From contig CM063106.1 of assembly GCA_031841125.1 (NCBI GenBank), positions 13,392,001 through 13,456,000 on the forward strand: a DNA stretch of 64,000 nt, given 5' to 3'. This document shows positions 32,804 to 43,972 of the stretch, piece after piece; the first letter of the stretch is position 1, and each line of letters opens with the position of its first letter. This DNA is from Acanthococcus lagerstroemiae (lineage: Eukaryota > Arthropoda > Insecta > Hemiptera > Eriococcidae). Position numbers and translations under genes: made by a program. Below the pieces are notes generated by a model. The model saw only the letters and a program-made list of their open reading frames with translations, did no database searches and was not told the origin of the DNA.

Positions 32804-34894
32804 ATGGTCGGAAAAAGAAAGACGAAGCAGGTTGAATCCGGAATTGAAATGGCGGCTGAAAATGAAATTATGGAGACCGGTATGGATAACGAAGACGAAG
32901 AATGGCTGGATAACGATGAAAAAATGAACACGATAGTTGAGGCGGCAGTCAATAAAGCGTTGCTACCGTTCCTTGACCTATTGAAAAAGACGACAGCCGG
33001 ATCTTCTAAGACGACAATGGGATCAGGAGAGATGGCTATGGATACAAATGATGGTTTTTCACGAGATCGACATTCGATGCCGAACTTCACAATCCCAGTA
33101 ATACCAAACGATGACAAACTAATAGGTTCGAAAAATTTTGTGCAGTGGCATGCAAGATTAGAACTGGGTTTGAAATCTTTGAATTTGTACGATTACGTGA
33201 AACAAGAATATGGAGAAAATTTAGTTTCTCTGCCGCTCGAAAAACGAATTCTTTATGATGCTCAAGCTCATCAGTATTTGCGAGCTACTGTGTCTAAAGA
33301 GATCGCGAACTCGATGTTAAGAAAGAAGACTGCATATGAAGCCTACAAGCATATAGAAGTGATGTTTGCCGGGAAAAAGCTTCAAGAATTGGTTAATCTT
33401 GAAGAGAAATACAACAAACTGCATTTCCGTGATTACTTTAATCCACTACAGTTTGTGACAGAGTTTGAAAATCGCATAGAAGAATATAAAGAGCTCGGCA
33501 CCATATTTGATGAGGAACTTTTGATAGCTCGATTTTTGGCTAAGATTGATGATCGATACGTTCCTGGAAATCCTTATTCCATCTTCTATAATCAGATGAG
33601 GATTCTGCCGGAAAGTCAGAGAAAATTTGATTTTGTGAAAAATCAATTTTTGGATGTAGATAATTCTCACATTCAAAAGAGAAAACGAGAAGGTAGCATT
33701 TCAAGATTGGAAACAAAACGACAGAGAGGAAATGGCTCGAACTTGACTGTATCTTCAAAGAAGGGTGATTCGTCGTCCAGCTCAGCAGGCTCAACGAAAC
33801 TGTCGATCGAACAGCTCCTGAAAAAGAAAGTCCAGTTGGTTGATTTGTACACGAAAGAGCAGCTCGAGAAACTCAAAACTATGTCGAAAGATGAAAAACG
33901 AAAAAATCAGTGTCTTACGTGTGGTACCTACTTCCATGTAAGTACATCCTGTCCATTCAAGCAGAAGCTGTGCTATGGATGTTTTCGATTTGGACACGAG
34001 AAAAATGAGTGCACTGCAAGTAAGAAAATCTCGATTAATCTTATAAAATCATTAACTCCTTCTGTTTTTGATGATATGATTTCACTATTGGTGGATTCAG
34101 CTGCTACTCATCATGCTGTCCCCAATGATCGAATTTTGCTTGAATATGAACCATATGATGAACCCCTGACTGTTCAAACAGCAGCTCAGGGAAACTGTCT
34201 CTCACTAGGGGCAGGATGCTTGATGTTGATGATTGAATTTTCGAAACGTAAATCTTATTTGAAACTGCAAAATGTACAGTTTATACCTAATTTGAACGAC
34301 AATATTTTGAGTGTGCATGTATTTAATTTACAATTTCGTACTTCCATGATTTTGAATGCTAGCAATGGAACTATATCTTCTCGAAAATTAAAATCGAAAA
34401 TTGCACTAATTCATGTTCGAAACTCACTTTATCGACTTTCTGCAAAGATTATTTCGAATACTGCTAAATTAAATAACTTGAACTCTACCGAAGACATTCC
34501 TTTAAAAATTGGTGACAAGATGAATTTGAAAGACACGAATAATTTTAAAATAAATAAGACTGCTATTACGAAGTCTAAAAATCGAAGTAAGAAACAAAAA
34601 CTATCAGCTGAAAAGATAAAAATGTTAGAATCAGAGGGGGAACTATGGCACAAAAGAATGGGCCATATTTCTTCTTCATATTTGTATAAATTGACTTCTG
34701 TATCGACTGGTGTATCTGAATTGATTTATTCTAAACAAACTGAACGATGTGAAACGTGTGCATTGGCTAAAATGACAAGAAAAACGTTTGATAAAGATCG
34801 TGAGCATGCTTCTCGACCTTGTGAGATAATTCATGCTGATCTTATTGGAAAATTAGTCCTCCAACTTTCATTCACAAAAAGAAGTATATTTTGA
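32804..34894 (+). CDS. Ty1/copia Gag-protease-integrase N-terminal part
   Basis: First part of a retrotransposon polyprotein, 696 residues from ATG at 32804 (context ACAATGG; a TTG at 32798 is not a likely start). Residues about 112-253 resemble the copia Gag domain (FVQWHARLELGLKSLNLYDY onward). Two zinc knuckles follow at about 370 (CLTCGTYFHVSTSC) and 390 (CYGCFRFGHEKNEC), both CX2CX4HX4C, for RNA binding. The protease site reads LLVDSAATHH with the catalytic Asp at 431; the usual motif is DSG, so Gly is replaced by Ala. The integrase HHCC finger is at 615-652 (WHKRMGH, CETC), and the first core Asp is 679 (HADLIG). The frame then runs into 15 unrelated residues and stops at TGA 34892-34894, while the rest of integrase continues in the -1 frame. 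Copia Gag-Pol is normally a single frame, so this is a disabling shift at about 34847-34854, beside an A run. Confidence 0.9.
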   Translation: MVGKRKTKQVESGIEMAAENEIMETGMDNEDEEWLDNDEKMNTIVEAAVNKALLPFLDLLKKTTAGSSKTTMGSGEMAMDTNDGFSRDRHSMPNFTIPVIPNDDKLIGSKNFVQWHARLELGLKSLNLYDYVKQEYGENLVSLPLEKRILYDAQAHQYLRATVSKEIANSMLRKKTAYEAYKHIEVMFAGKKLQELVNLEEKYNKLHFRDYFNPLQFVTEFENRIEEYKELGTIFDEELLIARFLAKIDDRYVPGNPYSIFYNQMRILPESQRKFDFVKNQFLDVDNSHIQKRKREGSISRLETKRQRGNGSNLTVSSKKGDSSSSSAGSTKLSIEQLLKKKVQLVDLYTKEQLEKLKTMSKDEKRKNQCLTCGTYFHVSTSCPFKQKLCYGCFRFGHEKNECTASKKISINLIKSLTPSVFDDMISLLVDSAATHHAVPNDRILLEYEPYDEPLTVQTAAQGNCLSLGAGCLMLMIEFSKRKSYLKLQNVQFIPNLNDNILSVHVFNLQFRTSMILNASNGTISSRKLKSKIALIHVRNSLYRLSAKIISNTAKLNNLNSTEDIPLKIGDKMNLKDTNNFKINKTAITKSKNRSKKQKLSAEKIKMLESEGELWHKRMGHISSSYLYKLTSVSTGVSELIYSKQTERCETCALAKMTRKTFDKDREHASRPCEIIHADLIGKLVLQLSFTKRSIF

Positions 34895-37290
34895 CGGTTC
34901 TTGACGATTACACGAGATACTTACAAACCTTTGTAATTCTTAAGAAAACAGAGGTACCAAAATGTCTTGAATTTGCTCTTACGAACTACAAAACGATGTT
35001 TGATGCTAAATATTCTTTTCGAACTTTACGATGTGATAATGGTACAGAATTTGTGAGTGAAATAACAAATGAAGTATTAAATAAATTTGACATTCAAGTT
35101 CAAACAGCAGAACCATACGTACATGAACATCAGGGGACTATTGAAAGGGTGAATCGAACGATAGAAGAAAGAACACGAGCACTTCTGCAAACTTCTGGAT
35201 TTCCTCTGGATTTCTGGGGCTTAGCAGTTCAGTGTGCAACATATTTGTATAACAGAACACCTCATTCTGCTTTAAATTTTATCACGCCGTTTGAAAAAGC
35301 ATTTGATAAACTTCCTGACATGTCATATTTACAAATCTTTGGATCAAAAACATACATGCTTGATGAAAATTTACCAAAAGGCCAGAAAATGGCACCTTGA
35401 TCGATAGTAACTTATTTAGTTGGTTTTCGAGAAACTGGATATATTGTAATTGATCCTAAAACGAAAAGAATTTTTAACTGTTGTAATGTAAAAGTTGATG
35501 AAACGATTTTATATAAAAATGATTACTCAACCTCTAATATGAATGAATTTTCATTTTTGAATGTTACGGAAACGAGTGATAAAGAAGATAAGACTGTTCT
35601 TGATTCTCACGCAACGTCTTCATCATCTACCACTGATTTGACTGAAATGAATTTAGAAATAAATCCTATTGAAATGATCGAACAAAATGATGAAAAAGAA
35701 GATAGATTGATGACTAAGTATTCCTTACCAAACTATATTAACTCTAATTATTTTAATAACAATGTTCACTCGTTTGATGCATTACCTTTGTCGTATACTG
35801 AAGCGATAAATGGTAACGAAAAAGATAAATGGGCTGAAGCTATAAAATCAGAACTTGACTCGATGTTGAAACATGAAGTGTGGACAGTTGTTGAACGGAA
35901 AAAATCGATGAAGGTAGTACCTGTAAAGTGGTTATTTACGATTAAAGATGATGGAAAGTATAAAGCTCGACTTGTAGCAATAGGATGTAAAGATAATGAA
36001 AATTACACACCAGCTGAAAAAGCTTCTCCAACTCCGTCAGCAATAACGATTCGATGGTTACTAGCTTATGTTTCCATGAGCAAATGGGATATTTCTCAAC
36101 ATGATATAAAAACAGCATTCCTGTACGGGAAAATTGATCGATTAAAATACATATCACTACCTCAGGGTCTTGATTGTGATACTAAAAAGTTCGTAGGTAA
36201 ACTTAATAAATCACTGTATGGATTAGTAACTGCTCCTCGGTGCTGGTATCTTACGTTTGATGAATTTATAAGGTCGCATGGTTTTGTACGAAACTGTCGT
36301 GAACCTTGTTTTTATCTGAAACGAAAAGGAACTTCGATAGTAATTCTGTTGATATACGTTGACGATATTTTATTAACAGGAAATGAAAGCAAAATGATTG
36401 ATGAAACGAAAAAGATTTTGAATTCTCGATTTGAAATTAAAAACTTAGGCTATCCTAAGAAATTTCTTGGATATGAAATAACTCATGATGAAAATAAAGT
36501 TCTCTCGATATCACAGACTGAATTTATCGCAAAAACTCTGATTGAATTTAAAATGAATGATTCGAAACCAACAAATACACCAATACTTCCAACAAATACT
36601 TACACGAATACTCGAGAAAACGATACGAATGATTTTCCATACAAGAAAGCGATAGGAGCTCTTCTATTTATTTCGAATTGTACACGACCTGACATAACTT
36701 TCGCAGTGAATTTTCTAGCTCGTTTTCAAGCTGATCCGAAAGATATTCACTGGAAAATGATGAAAAGAATTTTTAGATATTTACAAGGTACTAGAGAACT
36801 GAAAATCACTTTTGATAAGAATACAGAACATACTTTTGAATCTTATATTGATGCTGATTTTGGTGGTGATCCACAAACACGAAAATCTACTACTGGATAC
36901 ATGATTCTCTTTCATGGGAACTTGATTCACTGGAGATCAAAACTTCAAACTTCGATTGCAAAATCGACTTGTGAAGCAGAGTATGTAGCTATTTCGGACG
37001 CTTCTGATGATATTCTCTTCATTTCACGATTGACAGATGAAACAGTTGAAAAAGTACGATTTCCCATTACAATTTATGAAGATAATACTGCCGCAATGAC
37101 ACAGTGTGAAAAGACTACTACACGTGGACGTTTGAAGTACATGGAAAAGAAACACCTAGAAAAACAGGAATTATTTGAGAAAAATTTGTTGAAGGCAAAA
37201 TACATAGAAACGAAATTACAACTAGCAGATTTGTTTACAAAACCCTTACCTTTTGAAAGATTTTCTTTTCTTATCACGAAGATTATATGA
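34840..37290 (+). pseudogene. Ty1/copia integrase C-part, RT and RNase H
   Basis: This frame opens at 34840 after a stop and continues integrase with LDDYTRY. The second core Asp is in RCDNGTEF (35035) and the Glu in GTIERVNRTI (35143), exactly 35 residues between them, completing D,D35E. A TGA at 35398-35400 breaks the frame just before the LVGF segment; the same frame then resumes, so it is a point nonsense change. RT is read from WAEAIKSELDSMLKHEVW (about 35830), with QHDIKTAFLYG and the catalytic YVDD at 36355-36366. RNase H follows with YIDADFGGD (36847), TCEAEYVAIS (36967) and YEDNTAAM (37075), and LADLFTKPL near the end. All RT and RNase H catalytic residues remain. With the frameshift upstream, no full Gag-Pol can be made from this copy. 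Confidence 0.9.
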
Positions 37291-37333
37291 TAAAAAAAAA
37301 AAAAAATTTGGAAAGCACTGAATCGATCACTAA

Positions 37334-37490
37334 GATAAGAATAGTCACTGGAACTTTGTTCCGAGTGCATTCTTCTACACGAAACGATAAGAATAGTCAC
37401 TGGAACTTTGTTCCGAGTGTATTCTTATACACGAATATAAAATGATAATCACTGGAACTTTGTTCTGAGTACATTTTACTACATGAAATT
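37334..37490 (+). repeat. Three tandem hairpin units in copia 3' region
   Basis: Units of about 52 bp contain CACTGGAACTTTGTTCCGAG then TG. GGAAC and GTTCC pair around TTT, and flanking CACT/AGTG extends the stem past a bulged G. Hairpin cores are at 37350-37362, 37402-37414 and 37454-37466, the third with one mismatch. They lie between the pol stop and the right LTR. A role in RNA packaging, enhancer function or termination is possible but is inference. Confidence 0.8.
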
Positions 37491-37655
37491 TTCTTTTGTT
37501 TTGATGTTTTCAGAGAAAAATCGTTAGATACCGAAGTGATGGCAAATTTATTATTTAAATTATTGTTAACTTTAATCTGTTGATTGGTAATGTAAAATAC
37601 GAAAATTGAAATTTGATAATCATTTGATATTTTTTTGGATGATACATGACGGCAT

Positions 37656-37664
37656 GAGAGGGGG
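37656..37664 (+). promoter_or_regulatory. Polypurine tract
   Basis: GAGAGGGGG directly precedes the right LTR, the expected position for the RNase H-resistant primer of plus-strand synthesis. Confidence 0.8.
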
Positions 37665-37842
37665 TGTTAGAGCACACTACGTGTGACTCTTCCCTAATTC
37701 ATGCCTCCACCAACACGAACATAAACAAAGTAGTCAAAATATAGATGGCTGCTGGTTGATCGATATTTTGAATAACTAAACGTATGCTAATTCCAGCATC
37801 ATTCGATGAATGTATGTGGTGGATAGAGCAGTGCATCGAACT
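37665..37842 (+). repeat. Copia right LTR (178 bp)
   Basis: It matches the left LTR base for base by eye, from TGTTAG to CGAACT, and is followed by the second CATTT (37843-37847). Identity of the LTRs points to a recent insertion. Confidence 0.85.
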
Positions 37843-37847
37843 CATTT

Positions 37848-39350
37848 TCAACGCGAATGATTATCGTTCGATAGAGCTCCTTATAGCGTGAAAAATTGTC
37901 AAGGTATTACCACACTATCTTCGAACATCAAAATTTAGATATTTTCGTCCTTCACCGTGTATTTCTACTTCGTTAGAAAACTCAGTTATCGCCTTAAGGT
38001 ACCCTTTCCAGGACTCCGTCGTATTTTTGTTTATTTTGGAAGAGTGCGCTGGTTCCAGAAGCGCCGCGATAATCCAATCTCGAGGGTAATTATATAGTTT
38101 CGCGCACATGCACGGTCAAAAGGGTGAAAAAATTGTATTTTTAAAAAGCCAGGTTGAATCGTACGTTTAAATTAAATTTCACGCCGCCACGAACGAAGGT
38201 AGAGCGGAGAGTGAAACCGAGAAAAGGAAAAAAAAAAGGCACCCGTTACCGGTGCCCGTTAGCCGTTATCACCGTCAGAATGATTATGTTTTTTCGGCCT
38301 TTAATTCGCGCGATAAATAAATTTACCTAATCTTTGCAAATGGCCGGACGAGCGCGAACCCGAGAGAGCGAATGCGCGTGCCGGCGTCGAGGAGTGGGGG
38401 GAGCAGACAGAGAGAGCGAAAAAATAAATAAAATATATGTTATTCCCCGGGAAACGTTGAACGTAAATTACATTACAAGGTTTACTCTTTAGGAAACTGT
38501 TCGGCTATTTGGGAAAAGCCCCGACATTGTGGAAAGCGCCGGCGAATGGCTAAAGCTGTCTGTTGTGCTTGATGGAAGAGGTAAGGTCAAAGAAGTTCAG
38601 CCCGGCCTTATCTTTCCTTAGTTAGAGTGAAGGAATATAAGGCCGCGGAAGAGAGCCACCGGATATCAATCAACCTCTCCGCTAACTGGCTAACGGTCCG
38701 GACGTCTTATCCTTCATAAGTTTTACTGATGCTTCGTCGCTTATCTAATGTGTTTTTGCGGTACGTGGAAGCGTGTGGTAAGGCTGAAGACCGAGAGGAA
38801 GCGGCGGCTGAGAATACCAGGCAGAGATACAGAGGGCGAGAGAGAAAAAGGAAACGTATATCGAAGGCATCCGAAGAGAAGGAAAACTAAAAGTTGAATA
38901 CTTTAAACGTACAGTATATCCATTTTAGTCGACGCTCTATTATACGCGACAGATGAGTTTACTTCTCGTTTTTCCTCGTCGTTCTTTTCTTCCCGCTTTT
39001 CCTTCAAAATGTTAGATTGTCGAGAAAATGATTCCAGTTGTTAACAGCGAACGTAGTTTATTATCTCCGAAATTTGGAAAACGCGCGTTGATGCCGTTGA
39101 TAAATGAGGCAGTCCTGATTTGAATTTCACCGCTAAGGAATGTAGCGTAGATAACGTACTCTGCCGGACGAAAGTCTTTATCCACCTGAAAAAAAAATCA
39201 CGATACTCGTATTAGCAAAAGGGAACCAGTAAATGACTGGAAATTCAGATATAATATTTCTAGAACATTTCTCTTTTCACGCGTGTGCTGCGGAGGCATT
39301 CAGACAAAAAAATCTCCTAATGTAGCAAAAAATCGCGTATTTCGTATCTG
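37848..39350. other. CpG-rich unique island, no gene recognised
   Basis: Between 38100 and 39100 the sequence is CpG-rich (for example GGCCGGACGAGCGCGAACCC near 38342) with mixed purine tracts. A palindromic GC block, CACCCGTTACCGGTGCCCGT, lies near 38240. No frame carries recognisable protein motifs. Host regulatory or untranslated sequence is possible (inference). Just before it, 37930-37975 resembles 4420-4470 (CCTTCACCGTGTATTTC). Confidence 0.35.
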
Positions 39351-39399
39351 TAAGAAAGAGATGTAAGACGACAAAGGTTTACTAAATGTTGATAACACT

Positions 39400-40150
39400 A
39401 ACAGAAGTTGATCCTAGTAACGCGTGTAGCCGCCAGGGGCTCAAATCACGGCTCGTAACCGGCTCGGCATGCTCTCAATTAACGCACGGATCTCCTCCTG
39501 CCGTATCACTTCTCATTCTTCTCGTAGGACAGTTCTCAATGCATTCAGGGAATTTATGGGGGATTATGAGCTCGTATGCGTCTATCCAGGCTGTCCCACA
39601 CACGTGTTCAATTAGGTTCAAGTCTGGGCTGCAAACTGGCCATTCAAGTTGTGCAATTTTCGATTTCTTCCAAGAATTTGAGCGGCGGTCGTGCTACATG
39701 CGGTCGTGCATAAACAAAGAGCTCGCATCCACAAATGGCATATATAAGGCACGACATAAGAGAATGCCCTTAATATACATTGAATTCACGGTGCCGGAAT
39801 CACAAAAATGGAGATCCGTCCCAGCATCACGCGAAATACCACCCGAGACCACCTAAGAAATTCGACCTCCGTGTAAACATACATTGAGTATATTATTGAC
39901 CAGAGCGTCTCCATCCGGTCCTGCGGGAGAAAATCTGGACTCATGAAGAAAACCCATCTCCACTCCCCTTCCCACCGCTGCACGTGATTGCGAGCAAAAG
40001 ACAAGCATCGTCGTCGGTGTTCCACAGTGAGTATCGGGACTTGTGCCGGTTTACAGTTACATAAAACATGTTCGCGAAGTCGGCGATGGACTGTTCCAGA
40101 AATCACGGGCGTGTTACGAAAGAAATTCACTTCCCCAGCTATTCTATTCG
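39400..40150 (-). pseudogene. Tc1/mariner transposase pseudogene
   Basis: On the minus strand, pieces of a Tc1-type DDE transposase appear in order across several frames. A helix-turn-helix-like part reads VISGTVHRRLREHVL. Next come LTVEHRRRCLSFARNHVQRW, HESRFSPAGPDGD, GGISRDAGTDLHF, LFMHDRM, and LEWPVCSPDLNLIEHVWDSL. The first catalytic Asp of the usual DESRF motif is His here; the second (MHD) and the final Glu (LIEHVW) remain. At least two frameshifts and a stop make it inactive. No flanking inverted repeats were identified, so the ends have been lost or are unrecognised. Confidence 0.8.
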
Positions 40151-40530
40151 ATTCAGAGGTGGCAACTTACCTAGACTTCTCCAGGGTGTCCCACTACGCC
40201 TCCCTAGATGGCTGAGGAATAACCTATAGATGTCACATTGTCATGTAAGTACAATGAGCTAACGAAGCAAGTTTTGTACCAGCGGGAAGTTCCGAGTTGC
40301 TGCCAAACGACCCTTTTTAGATCGAGTCGTGACCAGTGGCTTGCATCGAATTACAGCCCACAAAAACAAAAAAATAGTTGGGGCTCGCTTGCAGGTGGGA
40401 TGAAGGCAACGATTCGAAGTCATGATTACGTATAAGATGACAGCATGCAAGGTGGTGAGTACGACAAGTTCAAGCAGTGAAGTCATCAGTGTGCACTCAG
40501 TCGTTCACGATTGAAATGTGTTCGTAACTA

Positions 40531-40630
40531 ATGATGTGGTGGGACGTATGGCGATGCACGCATGCCAAAGTGGCCCCTATGACACCGCACCCCCGGCCCT
40601 GGAAAATACCCTTTCGAGTATCGCATCAGT
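40531..40630 (-). repeat. ~100-bp dispersed element, copy 2
   Basis: It is nearly identical to 24450-24549 over CGATGCACGCATGCCAAAGT and GGCCCCTATGACACCGCACC, and ends CGAGTATCGCATCAGT. No target duplication was clear. Confidence 0.75.
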
Positions 40631-42060
40631 AGCTTTCATAATAATGTATGTATATGTTTACCGAAAAATGAAAGAAATTTGAAGTTATATGTGGTTTTCA
40701 ATTCCATCTACATAAAACGTTAAAAAATGAAGTCGAAATATGAGTTTATGTGCTCGTAAATCGTGCTCGGCTTTTATGAAAATCTATCAGTGAGGAAGAG
40801 TTTCAGGGTGTTTACTGGATTTGTGAAATAAAATATCATGACTTTTCATGACTATCGAAAGATATAAAAAGGAAGGGGAGCGGGAATTCGGCGCCTCGCC
40901 CCTCACCGGGGACTCAATACACAGCGCGCTAAATTTTCATAATAAATATTCACTGAATATTTTTTTCTCACTGAATGAATAAAACTCTTTTTTTTTCGGT
41001 AATGGAAATATTATGAACTATGACATGGTGAAATATCGTGACTTTTTCGAGTTTTGGTCAAAATATCATAACTTTTCGTGACTTTCATTACAATTTTTTG
41101 AAACCATGACTTTTCATGACTTTTTAGGCCAGTAGACACCCTGAGTTTCTGATTAGAGGTATACCCACAACCATGCAGGGAGTGATGCAGATAGTATACT
41201 AGAAAAGGAACGCATAAGCAACAACGTAGAACAAAAAGCTGTTGAGGACATATACTCGTATGTCAGAGTGCAAGTAAAATTCTCAACTACTGAAAAACGA
41301 ACCTTTATACGATTTCATGGATAACGATGTTCATCATATCAAGAAGAACATCCATCACGCTCGTACCCATCACCTGTCAAAGTTACTGAAGGCTTTTGAT
41401 GACCTGCATATATAGCATTGCCCACATACAACAATCCTAAGTCTGTTGAAGTGAGATGGAAAGTGAAGTGGCGTGCAACAACCTCAATTCGGTCATGCAA
41501 CACTTAGTTGATCGAATACCCAGTGGACCACGACTCGGCATTCCGTTTCCCCCATACCACCTCCTAGGGGCGCAACTCGGGTGCAGACGTATCATCTACT
41601 AGGGGAGGGGAGGTCACCACTTCAATTGAAACTTCTCCAGCATAACAAACCATTGTTCCTTCTTCTCTCACCCCACTTATAAAATCAATCTTCTTCTTCG
41701 AGCGCCATATCCGACGCCGAACGTTGGCGATCACGGTCTCTGACACGCGATTCTCCTGGGAAAGTTGATCGGGGTAGTCTGCCGTTGCTTTGTTGTGTTA
41801 GAGTTTTTCTTCTGTATGCCGAAGAGTGTGCAGCCGCAGTTCGCTTACAAGCCACGAGTTTCACGACGTTAAGTGAGCTGTCCACGACGTGCACACACAC
41901 AGTAGCAATCTTTCTGATCTGGTGGTAACAACCCTGAGATTGTAATGTCTAGCTCGTGTGAACTGGCGGAGGTTACAGGACGCGTAATGTTTCCTCCTCG
42001 ACTGATACTGTAGTGGCTGTATTCGCTAGGGTGTTAGAAGGTATTCAAATATCACTGGCT
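40631..42060. other. No gene recognised; short CATGACTTTT repeats
   Basis: At 40840-41130 variants of CATGACTTTTCATGACT recur several times, a small degenerate repeat cluster. The rest shows no coding region. Confidence 0.4.
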
Positions 42061-42067
42061 CTCCGGC

Positions 42068-42145
42068 GTTAGTGGGACTCGAACCCAAGACGCAAGGATT
42101 GCGAAGCGCATATGCGATCGCTTAGCCACACAGCGACTCATAAAA
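42068..42145 (-). repeat. tRNA-like SINE head 1
   Basis: On the minus strand it has an A-box-like TGGCTAAGCGATCG and a canonical B box GGTTCGAGTCC, spaced as in a tRNA. The outer ends (GAGTCGC and CCACTAACG) do not pair, so a functional tRNA is unlikely. The preceding TACTGATTTTATGAGT is shared with the head at 42605-42690, which suggests one SINE family. Confidence 0.55.
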
Positions 42146-42604
42146 TCAGTAAATACGGCCTCGAAACGGATGTTTCGATCCACCCACTGGGACATAGGCC
42201 TCAGGATTTTTTCCATTTTTTTACTGAATTAAATCTTTAAATAAATCTATTAATTGAATACATTTATTTTTATTAAATTTTATTTAAAAAATTCCTCTTG
42301 ATCAATTATTTTGATAGAATGGTTATAGTCTAATTCCTCTTGGTGACAAGCCATTACTGGGGAATGGTTATGAAAGAGTTTTCCTTCTCTATAAGGGGCA
42401 TGCATCCTGCATGGCACAACAGACTAGTCAGGTGTTAGTAGTCTATAGGTGTGGCTAACTCAACTGTAGTCTTTTTGAATTCCGGCGGAACAACGAAATT
42501 AAACTTCACTTCTTGCTATAATTGGTGTGGCTTGGTCGGATGTTAAAGTTTTTCATATATTCTTGTATTTTATTATTTTCTTATCATATTTCAATCTTTA
42601 AAAT

Positions 42605-42690
42605 TCGCCGTCTGTACTGGGATTCGCACCCGTGGTCCGTGGATTAGGAGGCAGCGTTCGAATTCACTCGGCCACCGAGCCACTCATGAA
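42605..42690 (-). repeat. tRNA-like SINE head 2
   Basis: Minus strand: TGGCCGAGTGAATTCG (A-box-like, Ser/Leu type) and GGTGCGAATCC (B-box-like). It has the same 5' leader as the head at 42068-42145 (TACTGATTTCATGAGT). The body beyond the B box is AT-rich and different, so these are diverged or chimeric copies. Confidence 0.5.
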
Positions 42691-43296
42691 ATCAGTAGTA
42701 GTTCTAAGATATTCAAGTCTACTCACTGAACCACCCCGATGCAGCTAATCTGCTATGAGATATAGATTCAAATGGACACACCAAATTGGACTAAACATGC
42801 TAAAACTGACCGAATGTAAGTAAACATGATCAGAAGAACCGAAAAAAGACAAAATCCGAGCAAACCTGGCGAACAGTTAACCTTCTTTTCTTTCATGTCG
42901 TGACACCGTCATATGTGTCCATCCCTGTAATCGACCAGTTGCGTGGTCTCGGCCGGTCTGAACTTGCCCTTCTCCCACAACTGTTTTGTCCTTCCTCTTT
43001 GTGAAATTACACGTGATTTTAAACAAATTTCTGGAATGTACGATTTAACAAGCGAATGAATAGGTGCCATCTACGAAACCACAAGTCTGCCCCTTACATT
43101 TCCAAATCTTCATGATTATCCTCCATTCTGCGACGACCCCCTCCCCACAAATTTATAATTTTGTATAAATCGACTAATCGTCCTTCCTGGTCACTTTCTG
43201 TACAGCACGATGCGAACGTCTCACAAAACGCCTTTTGGTCTCCTGCTTACTTGCACATCCGGTGATCTTTTTGAAACCGCGTACTTCCTTTTTTTA
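42691..43296. other. No gene recognised
   Basis: No supported gene or repeat boundary seen. Confidence 0.35.
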
Positions 43297-43972
43297 GGGT
43301 CGGCGCAGCCGAGCCTTATACAATGAAAAAAATAGTAGTAATAAAGTTCTACCCAACGCTACAGTGGCGCTTGCGGTTTAAAATGTAAGTAAGTGGACAA
43401 ACAAACAAGATACATGAGAATGAACTGCGTTTGCTTTCGACAGTGGCGCTTGTGGTTTTAAATGTAAAAGTGAACGTAATCGTGTGTAAAAGAAACAGAT
43501 AGGAAGATGGTTTTACATCGTGCGTACAGCCTCTGCAAAAGTGACTCGAGGTATCAGCATAAGGAATCGGTGAAAGGAGTTCATTTTGCGAGGTTCGTAA
43601 TATTATTGTGTGTAATTTATAACATTATTGTGTATAATTCTTGCTGAAATTAGGGTCGGCGTGAACCAACCGACATTTGTAAATAAAATGAGTTATTAGT
43701 ATCGTTGGAAAGAGCGTAAAAAGCAGAATTTTTCAGAATTGGGCCCCCGATTCAAAAATGTGTACTCCCGTTGATCAAAGCTTATCAGTAAACGATATGT
43801 CATATAGTTTCTACATAGCTCTTGAACTTAGAATCACATCACGTGTTCTCAAAAAACAGATTTTGCTGATTGGTTTTTTTACGCTTACCAGCGTCCAAGT
43901 ACGATCGTACTTTTTGTTCGAAGGTTAGTGGAATAGCCGCCTAGACTTCAGGTGAAAGGCCGACCCTATTAC
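43297..43972 (+). mobile_element. GGGTCGGC-ended element(s) with THAP-like fragment
   Basis: TAGGGTCGGC occurs at 43297 and again at 43652, and GCCGACCCTA ends near 43972. The pair 43652-43972 has inverted GGGTCGGC ends next to TA. Its core matches the foldback MITE at 11973-12374 in reverse. The same terminal motif lies at 1192-1199. Upstream of the inner element is the THAP-like frame at 43507. The structure suggests a DNA transposon family with internal and deletion copies; the relation of the parts is inference. Confidence 0.45.
43507..43602 (+). pseudogene. THAP-like zinc finger N-terminus fragment
   Basis: From ATG 43507 the frame reads MVLHRAYSLCKSDSR, then HKESVKGVHFARFV. THAP domains, found at the N-terminus of P-type transposases and in host proteins, begin with Met, a C-x2-4-C pair and a later KG-x-x-FHRFP-like segment. 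The second Cys and the KGVHFARF segment are present. The first Cys position holds Arg (CGT), one transition from Cys. After the RF motif the frame becomes AT-rich and ends about 12 codons later. About 30 residues survive, so it would not bind zinc as it stands. Confidence 0.5.

Noticed and set aside
32701..33117. 138-codon minus-strand frame
   Set aside because: Antisense shadow of the copia gag start and LTR.
34840..34894. Programmed -1 frameshift between Gag and Pol
   Set aside because: The overlap lies inside the integrase core, not at a Gag-Pol border, and the A run followed by TTA is not a canonical slippery heptamer; a mutation is more likely.
39386..39856. 156-codon plus-strand frame
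   Set aside because: It is the antisense shadow of the Tc1 transposase pseudogene on the minus strand.
42068..42145. Functional tRNA gene
   Set aside because: A and B boxes are present but the acceptor ends do not pair and the T arm is imperfect; read as a SINE head.
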